A DNA stretch of 64,000 bases from Celoporthe dispersa (GCA_016584495.1 WAID01000007.1:4388001-4452000), one strand, 5' to 3'; positions 46,601-59,944 are shown, counted from the stretch's first letter. Translations and numbers: made by a program. Notes: generated from the letters alone by a model not told the origin.

Positions 46601-49600
46601 AAAGAATACTAAGAATTTATAGAACTATTCTTAGGAAAGTTCAAAAACGAATTTCCAGAATATAGACTATTCGATCATAAAATCCTTTTGAAAAAAGAGA
46701 CTAAACTAAGATTCAAACTAATTTACAATTTAAATAAGGCAAAACTTGAAATACTCAGGGAGTATTTGGATAAGAATCTTAAGCAAAGATATATCAGATT
46801 ATTATAATTCCTAATAGGATATTCTATAATATTTGTATTTAAGAAAAATAGCAAATTTAGATTTTGTATAGATTATAAATAGCTTAATAATATTATTATT
46901 AAAAATCGATACTTTTTACTACTTATTAAAGAGCTTAAAAATCGATTATATAATGCATAATAATTTATAATACTCGATTTTAAGAAAGATTACTATTATA
47001 TATACATTAAGGAAGGAAAAGAATGGAAAATAGCTTTCAGAACTTGCTATAAATATTTCGAATATTAGATTATACTTTTGGATTAATCAATATATCTGCA
47101 TTTTTCTAAAAAATAATTAATTATATCCTATATAAATATCTTAATATCTTTATTATTACTTATCTTAATAATATCCTTATTTATTCTAAAGATTATAAAA
47201 AATATAGAAAGCATATATAAATAATCTTATAAATGCTTTAAAATAATAAACTTTTTATAGAATTAATTAAAAATTATTTTCATATTTAAAAAGTTAACTA
47301 TTTCGAATATACTTTTAAGCTAAGCTATATATGAATACAGAAAGATAAGATCGAAATATTATATAATTAGCTAATCTCCAAAATAGTAAAAGAATATTAG
47401 AATATTTCTCAAATATGCAAACTTCTATTGATAGTTTATTAATAATTACTTAATAATTGCTAAACTATTAATAAATCTAATAAAGAAGAGCAAAGTATTC
47501 CAATAAAGCAAGAAAGAATAGGAAGCTTTTGAGATTATTAAGGCTAAGATTGCGAAAAATCTAATCTTCGAAAAAGCTAATCTAATATAAGAATTCGAGA
47601 TTGCACTTAATATATTAGAGTATAAATACAATGCAGAACTGATCTAAAGAGATAATCAAGAATAATTAAAACTTATAGCAAACTTTTCGAAGAAATTTAG
47701 CAAATCTGAATTACAATATAGGATTCTAGATAAGAAATTTATAGCAATAGTATATGCATTCTAGAAATAGCAATACTATTTAATTGAAGCAAAATTGCTA
47801 ATTAAGGTATTTATAGATTATAAGAATCTTATAATATTTACAATAACTAAAGTTCTAAATAGATAATAAATTCAATAGGCAGAATTTCTCTCCTAATTCG
47901 ATATTAAGATAATCTATATTCTAGAAAAAGAAAATACTAAAGCAAATACTTTTAGTAAACGATCAGATCTTCGATTAGATATAGATATTGAAGAATAGAT
48001 ACTCTTTAGTATAGATAAGGATAGCAATCTTATATAAATATAAGAGATTAATGCGATATTTAGAATCGCATATTAAAGGAAAAACTTAGAAAATATAATT
48101 CTAGCAGAATAAAATGAATATATTAGGAATATATATAGCGCATCCGTATATAGATATTAGGAAATTAGAGCAATTTATAAGAGAATCCGGAAATATTAGG
48201 ATTTTCCAGAATTCAGAAAAAGAATAAAAAATATCTTTAGAATATGCAATAGCTGCAAAAAAAATAAAACAGAATAATACAAGCTTTATAAACTATTATA
48301 ATCTTTATTAATATTTATAGCTATTTGGCAATTAATTAGCCTAGATTTTATTATTAAGCTATTCTTTTTATAAAAATCCTTAATTAAAATACAATTTAAT
48401 AGCATTTTAGTAATAGTTTGCAGACTAAGCAAATATACTTACTTTCTATCTTATAAAGAGAGCAATATAGTAGAAAAACTTATATATATATTTCTCAGAA
48501 TAATAATAGCTAATTATAGAATACTATAGAAACTTATTTCAGATAGAAATAGGAAATTCGCATTATATTTCTAGATATTATTTATAAAATAGCTTAAAGC
48601 TATATACAAGATATTAATTATATTCTATCTGCAGATAGATAGATAAATAAAATAAACTAATCAAATTATAGAATAATATCTTAAGTATTATATTAACTAA
48701 AAGCAGAATAATTGGATTAAACTGCTATTATTAGCATAATTCGCATATAATAATGCAGATATTAGCATTATAAAAGTTTTATTATTCTATATACTTTATA
48801 GATATAATCTGATAGCTTATTACGAAGTATTGCTAGAAGCAAATACAGAAACTGCAGAAAAGAAAAGCATTCAGATTTAGAAAAATCAGAAAAAAGCTAT
48901 AATTAGAGCTCGCATCTATCTAAGAATATATAACTTAATATACGAACTCCAAAAAGATTGAGAGACCAATCCTATAGGAAAGAGATAAAGTCTACTTTAT
49001 TAGAAAGAAAGATTATATCAAAATCAAAAGACTATTATATAAGCTTGATCATAAAAAGCTTAGATTTTTCAAAATTCTCAAATAAATATCTCTAATTAAC
49101 TATAAGCTCGCACTATTTTATAGAATAAGGCTATATCCGATTTTTTTATATCTTATTGCTCGAATCTGCAATAAAAGATGCTAAAATAGATAATACTATC
49201 GAAATAAAAGAATTAGAAGAGGAATACAAAATTGAAAGAATTCTTAGATATAGAGGCATAAATATAATATAAGAATATCTTATCAAATAGAAAGGCTATT
49301 TAGTAAGCGAAAATTTATAAAAATTTAAGAAAAATCTTACAAATGCATAATAAGCATTTCAGATATACTAGCAGAAATAAGATTAGTAAATTATAGATTT
49401 GGAAAACTATTCCGATTTAGAATAAAAACTAGATATAGTCTAACTATTTAATTAGCTATTAATAATAAAGATATTAATAAGACTCAGATTAGATAAAAAT
49501 AAAACTAGTCAAATTATCTAACCAGTTATCTATTTATCGATATAATTAATAAATTAGTTAGCTAAAGAATAATTATATTGCAAACTAATTAAAAAAAAAA

Positions 49601-50361
49601 AATGACTAATCAAAAGAAGATTTATTCGAAAAATTTACTAATTAATCAAGTCTATTAATTAGACTAGATCAGTAATTAGTCAACGAATTAGCTATATTTT
49701 CTAATCTATTAATCTCAAAAATACTCAAATCTATTATAGACTAATCAATCTCATCTATATTAAGCCTAGAGAAACTTTTTAGAGAATAGCTCTTCGAGCA
49801 CTAATATTTCAATATTATGATTAGCTTTCTTAGTAGCCAAATGCTCTACCTTAGCCTCTTCAGCTTCTATACGATCCAACTCTTCTATCCGAAAGATACT
49901 ATAATATAGAGCATGCTTTATCTTATCAGATTATAGCTGCTTCTATTAACAAAATCGCAGCAATTTGATCTCCAAATCCTTAATCTTATTCTCCAGCTTC
50001 TAATATTAAATAGCAATATTGCAAAGCTTTGCAGAAGAAAAGACTAAGGATATTATATTTCGAACGATTCTGATAAATATATTCAGCATAATAGGTAGAA
50101 TCGTCAGACAATATCTGACAGAAAGAGAGATTGCAATCCTTATAAAAAGAATAAATAGGCATCTTGATAAAATTCTCTAAAATATAAGCAATTAGAGAAT
50201 CGCACTTAGCAATGCTTTTGAGAATAGCAATAGATTTTTGAATACAAGAACTCTTAATTCTATAAAATATCTCAATTAGGAAAGAATAATAAGGAAAATA
50301 GGAAATAAGCTGAAAACTTATAGAAGATTATTAGAGATAATAATTTATAGAAAAGAGATGA

Positions 50362-50844
50362 TATTATAACTTATTCAATATATAGATCATAATAGGGAAA
50401 TGGCATAATATCTAGGCTATTCGGAATAGATTTTCCTAAAGCTGAGAGTCCAATACTCTAGTACAGAAAAAGAGAATATAGGATTATATAAGTAAGGATT
50501 AGAGTCCAGGATCTACTGCTTATAAGGAATCGATCGCTAGGCAAATAATTTAAGGATTTGCCTAGCAATAATCAGAATATAAGCATCCTAGGCAGGATTG
50601 AAGAGCTGGATATATAAGGATATACTTATTACTAGTAAATAGATTTAGTATATAATTCTTTAATTATTAATCTAAATATTCAGTCTTATATATTAGATAG
50701 CCCTAAAGGCAATAAATATTTGCATTATTTATTAGGACTCGCATAGTTCCATATTCAAAGACTTAATGCTTTTTGATATCTTTCTTGCTAGCATAAACCC
50801 AATCAGTACTTAGGAATCTTCGGATTACTGCAATGCTCATTACA
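50362..50844 (+). repeat. 3' LTR of Gypsy copy B
   Basis: Same length as the 5' LTR (483 bp). It ends CTGCAATGCTCATTACA. Confidence 0.75.
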
Positions 50845-52613
50845 TCTTTATATCAAAAAGATTAATAATAATTTTATTGATTCAAATTCTAATTCTAGAT
50901 TATATAATTTTATTCTATTTATAAATCTGTATTAGAATATTAGATTTTCAGCTCTTAAAGATTTATTTCAGATAGCTTAAATATTATACTATTTCTCTAT
51001 TATGATTTGCATATTAAATAAATTATAATATTATCTTTCTTTTATAAATTATTATTTTTAATAATTTTTTATAAATTTTTCTTTTCGTTTTTTATATATA
51101 TTATTATACTTTTTTAATCGAAATATCGAATAGAATTTCTAAATTTTATTGCAAAAAAATTAAGCAATCTTATTATAATTTATCCAATATACAGATTACA
51201 ATAAAGAAAAAAGCATAATACTTAAGCTATTCAGAACAAACCTTCAGAAACTAAGAGTCTAATACTCTAATACAGACTTATAAATAGAAAAGAATTATAT
51301 AATCCAGAATTAGAATTTGGATTAATAGAATTATTATCAATCTTTTCAATATTATTTTAGATTAAAATAATCAGTTTTGATTTTATCGATTTAAGATTGA
51401 AAAGCTAAATATATAAAAATATATTTATTATTATTAAATAAATTCAATATATAGCTCTTTAATTATTAATTTAAGTATTACTTTTAATATAAGTAATAGC
51501 TTTATTATTAATAATATATTATAGAAATATTTAAATATTTCCGATATTTTTTTTGAATTATATTTTAATATTACAAATAAAATAGGATTATATAATTCAG
51601 AATTAGGGTTTGAATTGATAAGATTATTATCGATCCCTTCGATACTATTTTAAACCAAAATAATCAGCTTCGACTTTATCAATTCAGGATTGAAAAGCTA
51701 AATATATAAAGATACGCTTATTGCTAAATAGATAGATTCAATATATAGCTCTTCAATTATCAATCTAAGTATTACTTTTGATATAAATAATAGCTTTACT
51801 ACTAATAATATACTGCAGAGATATTCAGATATTTCCAATATTCATTTTAGATTATATTCGATATCGCTTTTATTAGCATAAACTCTTTGTATACTTATTG
51901 AACGCTCAGGCTACAGCAGTGCTTATTACATCTGATATAAGTAATAGCTTTACTGCTAGTGATATACTATAGAGATACTCAAATGTTTCCAATATTCTTT
52001 TTGGATTATATTTCGATATTGCTCTTGTTAGCATAAATTCTTTGTATACTTATTGAACGCTTAAGCTACAGCAGTTCTTATTACATCTGCAATATATTAT
52101 TAGTAGTAAAGCTATTACTTGTATTAGAAATAATATTTAGATTGATAATTGAAAAGCTATATATTAAATCTATTTACTAGTAATGATTATATTCTTATAT
52201 ATCCAGCTTTTTAATTCTGGATTGATAAAATCGAAGCTGATTATTTCGGTTTAGAATAATATCGAAAGGATTGATAATAGTCCTGTCAGTCCAAATCCTA
52301 ACCCTGGATTATGTAATCCTGTTCTATTTGTAGGTCTGCACTAGAGTATTAGATTCTCAGCTCCTGAAGGTCCGTTCTGGGTAGCTTGGGTGCTGTGCCT
52401 TTTTCCCTGTCGTGACCTGCATATTGGATGGGTTATAACATCAATCTAAATATTACTTCTGATATAAGTAATAGCTTTATTGCTAGTGATATATTGCAGA
52501 GAACTTCAGGATTGTTTCTATATTTATTTGAATTACACTTTGATACTGCTTTTGCTAGCATAAACCCTTTGTATACTTATTGAACGCTTAGGCTACAGCA
52601 GTGCTCATTACAC
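50845..52613. repeat. Cluster of nested solo-LTR fragments of a related family
   Basis: Fragments of a second LTR type alternate in orientation: minus about 50860-51045, plus about 51171-51937, plus about 51938-52085, minus about 52089-52440, and plus about 52441-52613. The minus copy ends exactly at GGGTTATAACA (the TG...CA terminus), and several plus pieces end at CAGTGCTTATTACA or its unmutated form. The same GAACGCT(C/T)AGGCTACAGCAG block recurs three times. No coding sequence. Confidence 0.6.
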
Positions 52614-52623
52614 AAGGTAAGCG

Positions 52624-52933
52624 TGCGTGAATACAACCCAAGATGTCTTGAGTCTGTTCTCTATTCAGTAGGTATATATAGTATTGAGATGAGATAGAGA
52701 GTTATGAGTGTAGAAGAGTTGGGAATGAAGGTGGGATTGGATCAATCTAATAACACAAGGGAAAATAATTCTATCACATTGGTGCTTGTAGAGAATATAT
52801 ATATATATATATATGAGATTAGTAGGGTTAGGGTTGGACAAAGCATTCTTCCACAAGCATCATAGGCCTGCTTCATTGTGCCCTAACCCTGGGGGTTACA
52901 TACTCCTGTCTTGTCACATTCTTCAATGTTACA
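52624..52933 (-). repeat. Possible solo LTR (Copia-like) with TA microsatellite
   Basis: In reverse complement this reads TGTAACATTGAAG near its start, a TATATATATATA stretch in the middle (52795-52814) and ends ...CACGCA, which has LTR form. No clear target duplication is seen, so the call is tentative. Confidence 0.3.
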
Positions 52934-53183
52934 ATGTCCCCTTTGTTGGTCCTCGGCTGCATGTTAGCTTATTTAATATGCGAGACAACTTTTCGTTGGT
53001 CATTTCTCTTCAACTTTCCTTTTTCACCCTTCTTGCCTTCTTCTTTCTCTAATTGCAACACGCGGCTTCAGGGGCACGCACTTGCGATTCCGAATTCGCA
53101 TCTCTGTGGCGGCGTATTGATCAGATCTAGGAGCCCCGTACGATCAGAGTACCAGGAGTAATTGAAAAAGGAGCAAGCTGGAG

Positions 53184-54653
53184 ATGGATAAGGATACACC
53201 AAACGAAGCCCCTCAAAGCAGCACAGGTGCCCACCCCCACATCAGCTCCAGTAAGCCTGGCGGGCTCCTGGAGAACGTCAGCCAGCCCAGCATGAGCCCA
53301 AGAATCAGGATCCTTCCCCTCCCAAAGAAGACGTCTTCGCGTGGCTGCAGGTTCTGGGTGCCTTTGCTCTCAACCTGAACACATGGTATGGAAGCTTCCT
53401 CTGTTCCCAGGTCCAACCACAGCTGACATCGTCCATCCCTCGTCCGATCTAGGGGCTTGATGAATGCGTACGGGGTTTTCCAAACTTTCTACCAGCTCAA
53501 CTATCTCAGCTCCCAGTCGTCGTCCAGTATCGCCTGGATTGGTTCCACCCAAGCCTTCCTCCTATTTCTCGTCTCGGTCGTGACTGGTCCGATATTTGAC
53601 GCAGGCCACCTTCGCTCCCTGCTATGCACTGGTCTCGTCCTGGTCGTTGGGGGCATGATGCTCACCAGCATCACCAGCCAGTACTGGCAGGTTTTCCTGA
53701 CCCAGGCCGTCCTGATGGGCCTCGGCTTTGGCTGTCTGTATCTTCCAGCACCTGCAGTCGTCTCCCAGTACTTCCACAGACGCACAGCGCTGGCCATGGG
53801 CGTCTCGTCGCTGGGCGCTGCTCTCGGTTTGTGGTCCCCATCATCGTGGAGTGACGAGGTATGTACTGAAGGCGTGGCTGACACTCATCGACGCGTAGGA
53901 GGTGTCATATACCCGATTGTCTTTCACCAGCTTCAACCCCGCATCGGCTTCCATTGGACTACCCGCGTCCTCGGCTTCATCATCCTGGGGACTACGATCG
54001 TTCCAGCCGTCCTCATGAGATCCAAGGCACCACCAGCCGCAGCATGGAGCATTATCGACCGGGCCGCATTCACAGACGTCCCATATCTCCTGTTGAATAT
54101 GGGTCTTGTCTTCGGCTTCATGGGTCTATACATCGTATTGTACTACATCCAACTATTCTCCCTTGACCGAACCAATGTGTCCTCGGGACTCTCAAACTAC
54201 CTGCTTGTGATCGTCAATGGCTGTTCATTGCTGGGTCGCACAGTCCCCGGCTACTATGCGGACAAGATAGGCTCCATCAACGTACAGACGATGGCTGCGT
54301 TTATCGCGTCCATCCTGACATTCTGCCTTTTGGCGATTCATACCACTCCGGCTCTCATCATCTACTGCGTGCTGTTTGGAATCTGTGCCGGCACGTTCAT
54401 GGGCCTGCCCGCTGCCGGGGTGATCAGTCTCTCAGCAGACAAGAGCAAGATCGGGACGAGACTGGGAATGACCCTCGCCATGGTAGGAGTCGGCGTACTG
54501 ATTAGCAATCCGATTGCCGGGGCGATTGTGGGAGGGGACCGGAATTGGGTAGGACTGGTTGTCTGGTGTGGTGTTTTGTTAATCGCCTCGACTGCCTCGA
54601 TGGTGGCGAGCAAGATCGCCAAAGTTGGCCCTGGTCTGACCAAGGTACTGTGA
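53184..54653 (+). CDS. MFS monocarboxylate-type transporter
   Basis: This is a major-facilitator carrier of the fungal monocarboxylate-porter (MCT/Mch) type, which moves small organic acids or exports metabolites across the plasma membrane. I read exons 53184-53226, 53274-53385, 53453-53826 and 53899-54653, giving about 427 residues with all phases closing; the first 47-bp intron is the least certain. The family opening FAWLQVLGAFALNLNTW is spliced to GLMNAYGVFQTFYQ. Further blocks are SIAWIGSTQAF, GPIFDAG, a loop VVSQYFHRRTALAMGV, LGGVIYPIVF and a second half with GRTVPGYYADKIG. About 11-12 membrane helices are expected. It stands at the edge of the UstYa/methyltransferase group and may export its product. 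Confidence 0.82.
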
Positions 54654-54938
54654 GAGGGTATCATAAGACGATCTCGGCTCATTTCCTGACTTCAAAAAAA
54701 CACTGATCTGGCTTTGATCGTCCATATGCTCGTTTCGATTGAGTCGAAAGTCGACAGGTAGAACCTAAGTCTTCCTGGAGACTTCGGTGAAGGTCACCGT
54801 TGGATTTGTCATATCTACATTTCAGAAGTGAAAAGAAGACCATATGTCAGTCTCCCTTGCATTATACCAATACCTCTTTCAACACCTTTTTCTGTACGCG
54901 AGGATGCGTATAATCGTCCTAGATCATGCCATGCATCT

Positions 54939-56329
54939 TCATAGAGCAATTGCACGATCTCTATGAACCTCGAGGACCCGCTCAAGTTCAAATTCATAGC
55001 CTTCGACGCCCTCCGTGTCACGATCCTCTCCAGCACGAAACTCGACAGCATGTGCAGATAACACCGCAGAAGAGTCCTCGCGAGTTCCTACTCTGTCTTT
55101 CCCCTTATTAGACATCTGTTGCCACTTGCCATAGCTGTTCCCAGTCGGATTCTCCATAGAGGGGCCCCAGGTACTCCCTTTCCTAACGAAAATCGGCCTC
55201 AGAGTGGGTATGGACACGCATATGAGCACGAAGTACGCTTCTAGACTGTACAGATATCAGTACGCTTGAGAAGATTGAGGGGGACATTGTCGGCGACTTG
55301 AACGGGTTCTTGATACTTACGTCCACCAGATCGCAAGCTCGGCCATACCATCTGAGCGAGTAGCTGTGTGTGAGCGAACGCGCCGAGTCTGACATGCCGC
55401 CTAAGGTGTGCCTCTTACATGTAAGATCGTTCGTCTTGCCAATAGCTTCGAGCTTGACTGTCTTGATGATGGATGCAACCATTGCACTAACGGACACGGT
55501 TAGAAACCTTGTGGGGGAGCAACTCGGCGCCGAATGGGAGACGGTCTCACAAAATACCGAGGCCCATCATACAACTCAGAGTAATTTTCTGTTTCCGTCC
55601 CATGTTGAGGTTCCAGAAGAGACTCGCGGGAAATACCGCAAGCAGAAGGTCCACCAGCGAGCAGACAGCTACAACTCGATCAGTTCGGGAGGGTTCCCAG
55701 AGACGACCATTCTCATCTTACATCCTTGAAAGAAACCCGTGTATTCCTGGATATGAACGTCCCAACAAGTCCCATCGATGTTGTGGTCCCAGAAGCGCTG
55801 TATTGGTTGGCACTGGGCCATGCTGATAATGACTGTCCCCACATCAACCACGAACTGTGTGGCGATAATAGTCCATAGAAATCTCCGGCGTACTGTCGTG
55901 GGGGGAAACAATGCTGAGGAGCAGATAGGCGTACGAAATCCGACCAAAGCATGGGCACATGATGGAGAAAATCTCACATAGGTAAACCCATTTGACAGAG
56001 TTCATCTGATGTGTTGCATCGAGGGTCTCCACATGCTGCCCAAGGCCCCACGAGACAGCAATGGAGACAAAAACACTATCCCCGAGCGCCAAGGCCTATG
56101 ATGCATCGATATATGTTAAACCCAAGCTGGGTGGTGAAGACATAAAGAGAATAGGGGGGACTATACACACCAGGGTGAATAGAATGATCCAGTCATCGAG
56201 TGAGAGCCTGTGGATGATGTTTCTGCGGACGTAAAAGCGTGCTGTGACAATAATGATGGCGACGAGGCCGAAGACCCAGGCTACAGCGACCAGCGCCGGC
56301 CCAAGGTTCCGAGACGTATCACTAGCCAT
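54939..56329 (-). CDS. PTH11-like seven-helix membrane receptor (fungal rhodopsin domain)
   Basis: This gene has several exons. Met 56329 begins MASDTSRNLGPALVAVAWVF, the first helix, followed by TARFYVRR and LSLDDWIILFTL. After an intron (donor at 56170, next exon from 56095) come ALGDSVFVSIAVSWGLGQHV, a CPCFGRISYAYLLL helix, RRFLWTIIATQFVVDVGTVI and CQPIQRFWD with a conserved Cys. Then come NMGRKQKITLS with a helix, AMVASIIKTVKLEAIG, GMAELAIWWT, and finally EAYFVLICVSIPTLRPIF with a charged tail ending at 54939. Central intron borders are approximate. PTH11-like proteins are candidate G-protein-coupled receptors and are common in accessory regions. It faces away from the methyltransferase gene. 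Confidence 0.75.
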
Positions 56330-57183
56330 CACACAAGTCACCCTGAAGAAGAAAGGAATAGCAGCTTCAGGACCGTCGCGATGCAATGATCTAGGAGGGA
56401 CGACAGGGGCTGGCTTCTGGATACGCGGGAATCTTGGACGTAGTAATTAGTCGGTGAAAAGAAGAAGAGAAAAGATGGTTGAAAAAAAAACAAAAATAAA
56501 AAAAGACCCGGCTTAGCGACGCCACCTGTATTGCCGTCTCACTCGTCAGGAGACAACATGCTCTACTGGCTACGTCCCGTCCCATGCTACCGGAGATCGT
56601 CGTCTTCAGGAATATTGGCCCCCAAGTCAGCGTTCACACAACCCGACACGACGCTCCCCCCGCCGAATAGCGACGTTGTTCACCCCATGCAAGGAATCGA
56701 TGGAGCATGTAGCTGGTGATCACGGCCCCCAAGGTTCTGAGCCACTTTAGATGCAACACGGAAAAATCCTCGCAGCCCTGTTCAAGGTTTCCGAGGCACA
56801 CCGGTCGACGAAAAAGAGTGCACTGCAGGCTGTTGGTTCACGGTCGTGCAACCCCAGTGGCTAACACTGTTCGTCCGGATAGGTTATTACCGAGACACGG
56901 CGTAGGTTCACCTGATGGTGGTCAGCACGGCTATCGCGGGTTGGTCCCTCATTCGTATGGAGTGAGGCGGGCGGGATGCTTTGCCCCCACAAAGTAATAA
57001 CTCAAATCTCCCGTGTCTCAATCGCCTTCTGAAGGTACGAGCAGTGCAACGCCATTGGCAATAAATCGTTCCGCCGTCCCCCAATTGCGGCACAGTGGTT
57101 GGTATATTATTATTAGCTTGGGTGGCACTCGATTCGCTCCCAAGACGTGGCTCCTACTATATTGTCTGAAAATCATAGTAGCA
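56330..57183. promoter_or_regulatory. Divergent promoter region, receptor and methyltransferase
   Basis: The 854-bp spacer between divergent starts contains an A-rich run near 56485-56505 and no supported gene. Confidence 0.45.
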
Positions 57184-58657
57184 ATGGTTGACCAAACAGT
57201 TGCCCTCATTGAACAGCTGAGCTCTCTGAGTGCGAAGCTGTCTTCGTGCGAGGGTGATCAAAGTGTGCGAAGTGAGGCACTTAGTCTGAGCCGAAGGATT
57301 ACTACGAGCCTCGAACAGCCACAAAATGTTGCAATCGATCTGGCCTTTTCTGTGCGTCTACTTTCTCTGTCCTTAATTATCCCCTCTTCTTACCTTGTCC
57401 CTCTTCCAATCCTAAAACTTGCAATAGCAGCACATATTGACTGCCAACAGCCCCTCCTAGCTATTGCTGCAAGAATTGCCGACGGCCTGGGTCTCTTCAA
57501 GCACATTGCAGCCAGCAAGGGGCCGATCACCTCCAAGAAGCTGGCATCCCTTTCAGATGGGGAAGAACTACTGATCAGTAATGTAGCCCGCCTTGCTGCA
57601 AGAAAACAGAACTTGGCTAACACCAGGATAGGCCGAATCCTGAGACCTCTCGCGACCATTGGTTTCATCAAGGAAGTAGAAGAACAGACATGGGAGGCCA
57701 ACCCTATCACAGAGGCTATGGCCACGGAGGAGGTCGCTTCCGGCCATCGAATGGTGTAAGTCCTATTGAAACCTTGCACACGAAACGCAGACTCAGAGAG
57801 AACACTGATATTGTATTCAAGTGGAGAGATGATCGTAGGCGCCGCGCAGAAAGCACCGAACTATCTGCGCGAAGGCGGTTATCGCTGCCCGACAGAGCCT
57901 CGTGATGGCTTCATGCAGTACGCTTTTCAGACAAAAATGACAACTTTTGAGCTCTTCAGCTCGATTCCGAGAGTCTTCAAAGACTTCCAACACCTTCATG
58001 GGCAATACTATGGGAGCAAGAGACTACTGGGTGGACTGGTTTCCCATCAAGGAGCGCCTCCTTGACGGTGCAACGGACGACTCGGCTTTGCTCGTGGATA
58101 TAGGAGCTGGCAGAGGCCATGATGTGCTCGCATTCCATGCCAAGTATTCAGGTCGAGGGCGTCTGGTTCTCCAGGACCTGCAAGCCGTGACTAGCAGTCT
58201 TGCGGATCTTGATCCGGCCATCGAGGTGATGGCCTATGACTTTTCACTGAGCAGCCTGTCAAGGGTATTTCAAACCTGATCTCCATTATGCTTGTGGACG
58301 ACTTTCCCTCACAAAGACATCTGCTAATGCAAGACAGGTGCCCGCTCGTATTTCTTTCACCACATCTTGCACGACTGGTCGGAACCGTATTGTTTAAACA
58401 TACTGGAGCAGGTCAAGAAGGCCATGACGCCGGGATATTCCAAGCTCCTTCTTCACGAGTTGATCGTCCCAGAGCAGGGAGCTGACAAGTTCACGGCTGT
58501 ATTTGACCTAGTCATGATGGCTTTCAACGCTGGGATGGAGAGGACCGAGACTCAATGGAGAGAGCTACTTGATAAGGCCGGTTTCGAGGTGACCAAGGCA
58601 TGGCCGCCCCCAGAGGCAGGTGCAGATGGCATCATCGAAGCAGTGCTCAAGGACTGA
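57184..58657 (+). CDS. SAM-dependent O-methyltransferase with two one-base frame errors
   Basis: This is a fungal secondary-metabolism O-methyltransferase (AdoMet-dependent, COMT-like fold), which methylates hydroxyl groups. Start at 57184, exon 1 to 57351, and a further exon from 57451 (PLLAIAARIADGLGLFKH). The winged-helix part RILRPLATIGFIKEVEEQTW follows, then GHRMV spliced to GEMIVGAAQKAPNYL. The SAM site is LVDIGAGRGHDV and the catalytic His region is FFHHILHDWSEPY. The frame breaks at 57987-57988 (one extra C within FKDF/NTFMGNTMG) and again at the T4 run 58241-58244 (one T missing within MAYDFF/TEQPVKG). A short in-frame stretch at 57578-57628 may be an intron whose borders I could not fit. 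All conserved blocks are intact otherwise, so the gene is either freshly broken or mis-sequenced. Confidence 0.75.
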
Positions 58658-58807
58658 AATCCCATCTCACTGTACGGATGAGAACTTTGCAAACGAACTT
58701 CATTAGACTGCGGAAACATGAGTTACCAAGACATCCCATCCCAGATTGCACCGGTATTCCATCTGATCACGTCGCTCGTATAATCAAAGCTGCCCTGTCC
58801 GAACTAT

Positions 58808-59944
58808 CTACATGAAGGGGACTTCGATGGGGGCTGGCCTTTGCAGCAGTTCCACCTCAAACAAGTTGAACGCCCGCTCTGAGGCCCATGAATCCAACGC
58901 CTCCCAATTTGCGCAAGTGTGCAGATCAACGTCAAAATTAGTTGGGTAAAATCCAGACTTGTCATTAGGGTGTTGTGCAGTATTGTTGATCCAACGAAAT
59001 GTTACCAGGGATAAATCTGGTTGGCACATGAGCGCTTCGCGGATATATTCCACGCAGTGATCTAAATCGATTAGCACTCATCGAGTTATATACCACAGAC
59101 ATGTCCTACCAACGTGCTTGGCCTCGCGTTGCATTGCAACGTCTGATTTTCCATGATGATAGAATTCTTTGAAAAGCATTCGCCTAACCTTCTTCTGTTG
59201 CATTTTCTCCTATCAGTCAATGGTGTCTGGCTGCTTGCTTTAGTCCATACGACGTACTAAGCAGTGTAGAGAGTGGAAGACACTGAGAGAAGCGATTCCA
59301 TCGGCTCCGTTCTCTGTATATATGGATGTCAAGTCTAGCTCATCAAGATAGTCCTTCGACACCTTGATATTATCGTCTAAGTCGAGCGAGCCACGGATTG
59401 TTAGAGACTGTCGAAATGCAGTGTCCTGCATGCTGAATATAGATTGGAAATATATCATATTACTCACTGCGAAGCAGGTCATGCCAGGCTTTGTCAAGTG
59501 CTGGCCGCGGCTTTCCAGCAAAGGGGTTGTCTTCAATGTTTGTAGGGAATTGACGCTGTTCCCAGACAAGACCACTGCCGTCAGGCACTGCTAGGAATGA
59601 TTAACGTGTCATTTGGACAGCCGCGAGCACCACCAGAAAGATGAGACTGCAAACGGCTCCAACTTACGAGGGTGTTGAGCGTAATTCATCGTTGGCAGCG
59701 CCGGATCAGGACTCAAGGCTATGGGTCCAAGCCGGGTGAAGTAGATCAGAAGAACGAACAGCAGGGTGTATAGTAAGATCAGGCCGCCGTGAAGGTACAG
59801 AATCCGCGGAGTCTCCGACCGTCGGTGACCATTTTCTCCGAGCAGCGGCTCATCGAGTTGTTCCGAGACTTCCTCGTTCTCTTCAAGGGCATCCTTTGAG
59901 TTTAGCATGTTGGGCCCATTCGTAGCTATGAGATGGAGAGACAT
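58808..59944 (-). CDS. UstYa-family (DUF3328) protein A
   Basis: Five exons (59944-59668, 59590-59468, 59376-59258, 59194-59110, 59061-58808) join in frame to 285 residues. A 45-60-residue cytosolic tail, rich in acidic residues, precedes the membrane helix LHGGLILLYTLLFVLLIYF. The luminal part has the W-x-R block (LVWEQRQF), LDKAWHDLLR and NIKVSKDYL. The two metal-binding-type motifs are HSLHC at 168-172 and HVDHC at 200-204, the second spliced across the last intron. The protein ends CANWEALDSWASERAF. UstYa proteins are oxidases that cyclise or oxidise peptide side chains in dikaritin RiPP pathways and also act in some other fungal pathways. Met at 59908 is an alternative start. It is divergent from UstYa B. 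Confidence 0.85.

Larger units (their letters stand above)
43173..50844 (+). mobile_element. RIP-like Ty3/Gypsy copy B, full length but dead
   Basis: A complete plus-oriented element with 483-bp LTRs at 43173-43655 and 50362-50844. The order is gag-like (a knuckle remnant CFNYRKLGYFARDY near 44570-44610), then a reverse-transcriptase region near 46720-47230. Broken RT motifs are readable there: a FCIDYK-like block, a TPFGL-like block, and YLNN in place of YLDD. The rest is AT-rich sequence full of stops. GC-to-AT change, worst in coding strands of both orientations, fits RIP. It is inserted at the broken end of copy M. Confidence 0.75.
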
